A stretch of 20,464 nt of DNA, from NCBI GenBank assembly GCA_900540945.1, contig UQHQ01000033.1, positions 1-20,464 on the forward strand, in the 5' to 3' direction. Positions 17,706-20,464 of the stretch are shown one piece after another. Numbering within the stretch: position 1 is the stretch's first letter; each line of letters starts with the position of its first letter. The notes below the pieces were generated by a model. The model was given only the letters and a program-made list of their open reading frames with translations. It ran no database searches and was not told where the DNA came from. Source of the DNA: an uncultured Collinsella sp. (GTDB lineage Bacteria; Actinomycetota; Coriobacteriia; Coriobacteriales; Coriobacteriaceae). Made by a program: the position numbers and the translations under genes.

Positions 17706-17821
17706 CCGAGCCCCTTGCCGCGTTTGCGACCGCAAGACTCAATCGTCTTCAACCGCCGCGCTCGACGCCCCAATGTGGCAATATGTAGTCTGCATAATGC
17801 AACGGTGCAACCTAAGAAAGA

Positions 17822-18847
17822 ATGCGAGAACCCGTGTCCAGTCCGTTTACCAGCTTTTTAGCCCAGCACTTTGACCAGATTAACGACTATCTGGCCACGT
17901 TCTTTGACGGACAGGCAACTTCCGCCGATATCGAGCGTTACCTGTATACCCCGCTCTCGGCATTTACGGCCAATGCCGGCAAGCGCCACCGCCCGCTCAT
18001 CTGCATGCTCGCCGCCACCGCGGTAGGCGGCAGCTTTGAGAGCGCCCGCAGCGCGGCGGCAGCTATCGAGCACTTTCAATCGGGAGCGCTTATCCATGAC
18101 GACATCGCCGACAACGGCCAACTGCGTCGCGGCAAGCCCTGCATGCACCTTACCGAGGGCACGGGGCTTGCCATCAACTGCGGCGACCTAGCGCTCACCA
18201 TGGTCACCAAGACGGTTCTCGACGACCCCACGCTCGAGGCAGACGTGAAACTCCGCGTGCTCCACGAGCTCACCGAGATGATCGTCCGAACCATCGAGGG
18301 TCAGGCGCTCGACCTGGGTTGGGTCCGCGACGGGCGCTTTGACATCTCGGTCGACGATTATCTGGACATGGCGACGCACAAGACCGCGTATTACAGCGGA
18401 GCCACGCCACTTGCCGCCGGAGCCATTATCGGCGGCGGCAGCGAGGAGCAGATTGAGGCGCTGCGCGCCTTTGGCCTGCACACGGGCCTTGCCTTCCAAA
18501 TTCAAGACGACCTGCTCAACTTGATCGGCACCAAAGAGGCCGCCAACAAGGACTTCCGCACCGATATCACAGAGGGCAAGCGCACCCTCGTCGCCGTGCA
18601 CGCCCTGTCAGACGAGCGTTATCACGACGAGGTCGAGGCAATCCTTTCCTCGGGCACCGAGGACCCCGCGCAACTTGCACGCGCCGTGGAGATCTTCCAG
18701 CAGACCGGCTCCATCGATTACGCCCACACTTACGCGCTCGACCTGACCGCCAAGGCCAAAGCGGCCATCGAGAACGTTGAGCTTGATCAGCACGCACGCG
18801 AGCTGTTCCTCTCCATGGCAGATTTCTTTGTGGAGCGACTCAACTAG
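17822..18847 (+). CDS. Polyprenyl (isoprenyl diphosphate) synthetase
   Basis: A 341-residue trans-isoprenyl diphosphate synthase that extends allylic diphosphates with isopentenyl diphosphate. Signatures: GKRHRPLICM (53-62); first Asp-rich motif DDIAD (93-97) followed by RRGKP (102-106); second motif reads DDLLN (229-233), with Asn at the last position where the family often has Asp, a commonly tolerated variant; KRTL follows. Product length cannot be read reliably. Short-chain (FPP/GGPP, IspA/IdsA-like) and longer quinone-type chains are both possible. The start ATG has only a weak AAGAAAG ribosome site, and a GTG four codons later is an alternative. It lies 116 bases after the PTS fusion, without a clear terminator between, so some co-transcription is possible. 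Confidence 0.93.
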   Translation: MREPVSSPFTSFLAQHFDQINDYLATFFDGQATSADIERYLYTPLSAFTANAGKRHRPLICMLAATAVGGSFESARSAAAAIEHFQSGALIHDDIADNGQLRRGKPCMHLTEGTGLAINCGDLALTMVTKTVLDDPTLEADVKLRVLHELTEMIVRTIEGQALDLGWVRDGRFDISVDDYLDMATHKTAYYSGATPLAAGAIIGGGSEEQIEALRAFGLHTGLAFQIQDDLLNLIGTKEAANKDFRTDITEGKRTLVAVHALSDERYHDEVEAILSSGTEDPAQLARAVEIFQQTGSIDYAHTYALDLTAKAKAAIENVELDQHARELFLSMADFFVERLN

Positions 18848-18985
18848 CGGGGGTTATAAAACCTGTCAGCAGCGTATTTGGGTACAACTTGCTACACTGT
18901 TGAGTGCATGTTTATGCATCCCTTTGCGTTGTCTATCCGACACACGCTCAAATAGTACGAATGGTACGCCGAAAGGGGTTCGTTC

Positions 18986-19891
18986 ATGGAACCTATTACA
19001 ACGGGCATGCAGGGAGCAGCCGTCGAGGACGTCCAGTCCCGCCTTCTGCAGCTCGGCTATACAATCGATGACACCGAGGTCTCCGACAAGCGCTTTGGCA
19101 CCACCACCGAGCAGGCTGTTGGCACCTTTAGGCTCGACAGTGGCCTTCCCGCTGGCTGCGCCGTCGATATCCCCTGTTGGAGCGCCCTGGTAGACGCCTC
19201 GTATAAACTGGGCGACCGCACGCTCTATCTGCGCATGCCCAATTTCCATGGCGCCGACGTTCAGGCCCTGCAGCGCGCGCTCAACGTTTTGGGTTTTGCC
19301 TGCGGTGAGGACGACGGCTATTTTGGCCCGCACACCGAGGCCGCTCTGCAGCAGTTCCAAGAAAATGTCGGCCTGTTTGCCGATGGCATGGCGTTCCAGG
19401 ATACCTACGCCTATATCAACCGCCTGCATCACGTGTGGGAGGGCAAGCCCTCGGTTACCGAGGCCGAGTCGCGCATCGGTTTTGCCCGCGCCGCCAACGT
19501 GCTCGAGCGCTTCCAGATTGCCGTCATCGGTGAGGACCCCATCGCACGCAGCGTTGCATCGCGCATGTGGAACATCGCCACGGCGACGACCGACAGCAGC
19601 GGCATGATGCTTTGCGATTCCGAGGTTCCGACCGACGTGGATCTGGTGCTCGAGATTGCAAGCGATGAGCTGCCCGCAGATGCTGCGCCGCGCGCCACGA
19701 TCGCCCTTGCCGAGTGTCACAACCTTGCACAGCGCATCCGCACCGCCAATGTCGCCGCGCAGCAAAAGCCCGCGCGCATCCGCATTGAGCTCACGGGCAT
19801 GACGCGCTACAACGGAACCTTCACCGCAAGTGATGCGCAGACACTCGCCGTACGCCTGCTCGATGGCGTTTGCGATGCCCTCGCAGATTAG
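18986..19891 (+). CDS. CwlM-like protein: two peptidoglycan-binding domains and an eroded amidase domain
   Basis: 301 residues with no signal peptide or membrane segment. Residues about 5-72 and 84-150 are two PG_binding_1 repeats (GAAVEDVQSRLLQLGY with FGTTTEQAVGTF; GADVQALQRALNVLGF with DGYFGPHTEAALQQFQ). The join DASYKLGDRTLY closely matches mycobacterial CwlM as I recall it (EASYRLGARTLY). CwlM is a cytoplasmic regulator of peptidoglycan synthesis acting on MurA. Residues about 170-301 follow the trace of an Amidase_3 fold (FQIAVIGEDP at the first strand, a C-terminal helix TLAVRLLDGVCDAL), but the zinc ligands are not visible and the domain is about 130 residues instead of about 180-200. 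Hydrolase activity is therefore unlikely; a regulatory role is inferred. AAAGGGG seven bases upstream supports the start. Confidence 0.8.
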   Translation: MEPITTGMQGAAVEDVQSRLLQLGYTIDDTEVSDKRFGTTTEQAVGTFRLDSGLPAGCAVDIPCWSALVDASYKLGDRTLYLRMPNFHGADVQALQRALNVLGFACGEDDGYFGPHTEAALQQFQENVGLFADGMAFQDTYAYINRLHHVWEGKPSVTEAESRIGFARAANVLERFQIAVIGEDPIARSVASRMWNIATATTDSSGMMLCDSEVPTDVDLVLEIASDELPADAAPRATIALAECHNLAQRIRTANVAAQQKPARIRIELTGMTRYNGTFTASDAQTLAVRLLDGVCDALAD

Positions 19892-19898
19892 GTAAACT
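19870..19898 (+). promoter_or_regulatory. Possible tRNA-Gln promoter
   Basis: TTGCGA (19870-19875) and TAAACT (19893-19898) are 17 bases apart, giving a start near 19905, about 25 bases before the tRNA. It would lie inside the 3' end of the CwlM-like gene. Each hexamer matches consensus at four of six positions. Confidence 0.35.
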
Positions 19899-19929
19899 AA
19901 ACGGGTTGCTTTTGGGCAACACCACACAT

Positions 19930-20001
19930 TGGGACGTAGTTCAACGGTAGAACTCCGGTTTTTGGTGCCGGCTGTTGGGGGTTCGAATCCCTCCGTCCCA
20001 G
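19930..20001 (+). tRNA. tRNA-Gln (anticodon UUG)
   Basis: Acceptor arms TGGGACG (19930-19936) and CGTCCCA (19994-20000) pair fully. The D stem is GTTC/GAAC. The anticodon stem CCGGT/GCCGG encloses the loop TTTTGGT, with anticodon TTG at 19962-19964 reading CAA. The T arm is GGGGGTTCGAATCCCTC. The discriminator base is G20001. The following CCCCA is not an exact encoded CCA tail, so the CCA end is probably added by enzyme. Confidence 0.95.
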
Positions 20002-20014
20002 CCCCAAAGAACAT

Positions 20015-20050
20015 AGCGCTCCAGGCTCTTATGAACCTGGAGCGCTTTTT
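20015..20050 (+). terminator. Intrinsic terminator after tRNA-Gln
   Basis: An 11-bp perfect stem, AGCGCTCCAGG / CCTGGAGCGCT, has a 10-base loop and ends in five T. It begins 14 bases after the tRNA. Confidence 0.93.
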
Positions 20051-20059
20051 CGTGGGCAT

Positions 20060-20264
20060 GCGGAGGGATTCGAACCCGCAAGGGTGCAGAGCTGAGGAAA
20101 CGCGAAGCGTTTTCCAGCGCAGCACGCAAGGAGCGAAGCGACGCAGCGGGGCGCGGCCGCCGGCAGGCGGACGCGGAATCCCTCCGTCCCACATCGACCG
20201 AGAGCTCCTCGCGTTAAGAAAATCGAGCCAACGCCGCCAAGCGGAGGGATTCGAACCCGCAAGG
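20060..20264. repeat. Cluster of tRNA T-arm-derived repeats, including a small inverted-repeat unit
   Basis: A 24-base direct repeat, beginning GCGGAGGGATTCGAACCCGC, occurs at 20060-20083 and 20241-20264. Its complement shares 17 bases with the T arm of tRNA-Gln. The first copy's CGGAGGGATTC (20061-20071) is inverted at 20176-20186. That copy extends into GAATCCCTCCGTCCCA (20176-20191), an exact 16-base duplicate of the tRNA 3' end (19985-20000). The DNA between is rich in short self-complementary stretches (ACGCGAAGCGT, GCGGCCGC). No complete second tRNA is present, because the acceptor and anticodon arms are missing. It may be the footprint of tRNA-targeted integration or a small T-arm-derived repeat. 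Confidence 0.7.
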
Positions 20265-20380
20265 AATCTACCTATATAAGACAGACGCCCCAGGCCCATA
20301 ACGACCAAGAGCGCCTTGCATCTAGAATTATCAGCCCTGTTCCGAAAAGCGAGCCGCATGCAACAACCAAGTAACCACAG

Positions 20381-20464
20381 GCCCCGGGAGAGCGGGGACA
20401 CCGGCTTAGGTTTATCGCGAGTTCCGCACGAACAGGAGGCCACTTAATGTGGCCTCCGTCGTGA
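20381..20464. repeat. Structured intergenic repeat element, copy 2 (cut by window end)
   Basis: Shares the 18-base block ATCGCGAGTTCCGCACGA (20414-20431) with 2492-2509. It is followed by the hairpin GGAGGCCAC-TTAAT-GTGGCCTCC (20435-20457). The loop is identical to copy 1, while the stem differs at paired positions on both sides and still pairs perfectly. The upstream part (20381-20413) would be the left arm of the outer inverted repeat; its partner would lie beyond 20464. The stretch 20265-20380 shows no gene or other signal. Confidence 0.75.

Noticed and set aside
20060..20140. Second tRNA on the minus strand
   Set aside because: Only the T-arm pattern is present; no matching acceptor 5' strand, D arm or anticodon stem could be found.
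19929..20279. Plus-strand frame with RRDSNPQG-like sequence
   Set aside because: It starts inside the tRNA and crosses its terminator; this is a typical spurious translation of T-arm sequence.
18866..20443. Long minus-strand frame covering the CwlM-like gene, the tRNA and the repeats
   Set aside because: It runs through a tRNA gene and contains the well-known false peptide pattern of antisense T arms (GTEGFEPPT, GGIRTPNS in neighbouring frames).

Overview
The window looks like a chromosomal segment of a GC-rich gut actinobacterium, most likely a Collinsella-like member of the Coriobacteriia. This is an inference. It rests on the strong G/C third-position bias, protein style (Tat-type signals, Coriobacteria-like cell-wall hydrolase, a CwlM-like protein) and gene content; no database was searched.

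Layout. 1-4060: a LacI-family regulator (minus), murB (plus) and a secreted coiled-coil peptidoglycan hydrolase (minus), separated by palindromic repeat elements. 4074-9318: galE, malQ and glgP on the plus strand, each followed by a good intrinsic terminator. 9319-9521: two tandem long hairpins with near-identical stems and equal loop lengths. 9522-14258: a complete carbohydrate ABC importer on the minus strand (lipoprotein binding protein, two permeases, ATPase), with stem-loops at two gene junctions. 14305-17705: a GntR/HutC-type regulator divergent from an unusual 817-residue protein that joins PTS EIIC, EIIB and a HAD phosphatase in one chain. 17822-19891: a polyprenyl synthetase and a short CwlM-like protein. 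19930-20464: tRNA-Gln(UUG), its terminator, a cluster of tRNA T-arm-derived repeats, and a second, cut-off copy of the structured repeat seen at 2461-2591.

How the genes fit together. MalQ and GlgP break down alpha-1,4-glucans inside the cell to glucose and glucose-1-phosphate. The ABC importer plausibly supplies malto-oligosaccharides. The PTS-HAD fusion may import a disaccharide as its phosphate and then remove the phosphate, feeding the free sugar into the same MalQ/GlgP route. A shared AT-rich palindrome (core GTTTAAAC, or the related ACTTGTTTGAACAAGT) lies in front of malQ, the ABC operon, the GntR gene and the PTS gene. This suggests one local regulon controlled by the GntR protein.

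The best candidates for something undescribed are the EIIC-EIIB-HAD fusion with its candidate regulon, the two intergenic structured repeat families (2461-2591/20381-20464 and 9341-9497), and the CwlM-like protein with an eroded amidase domain.
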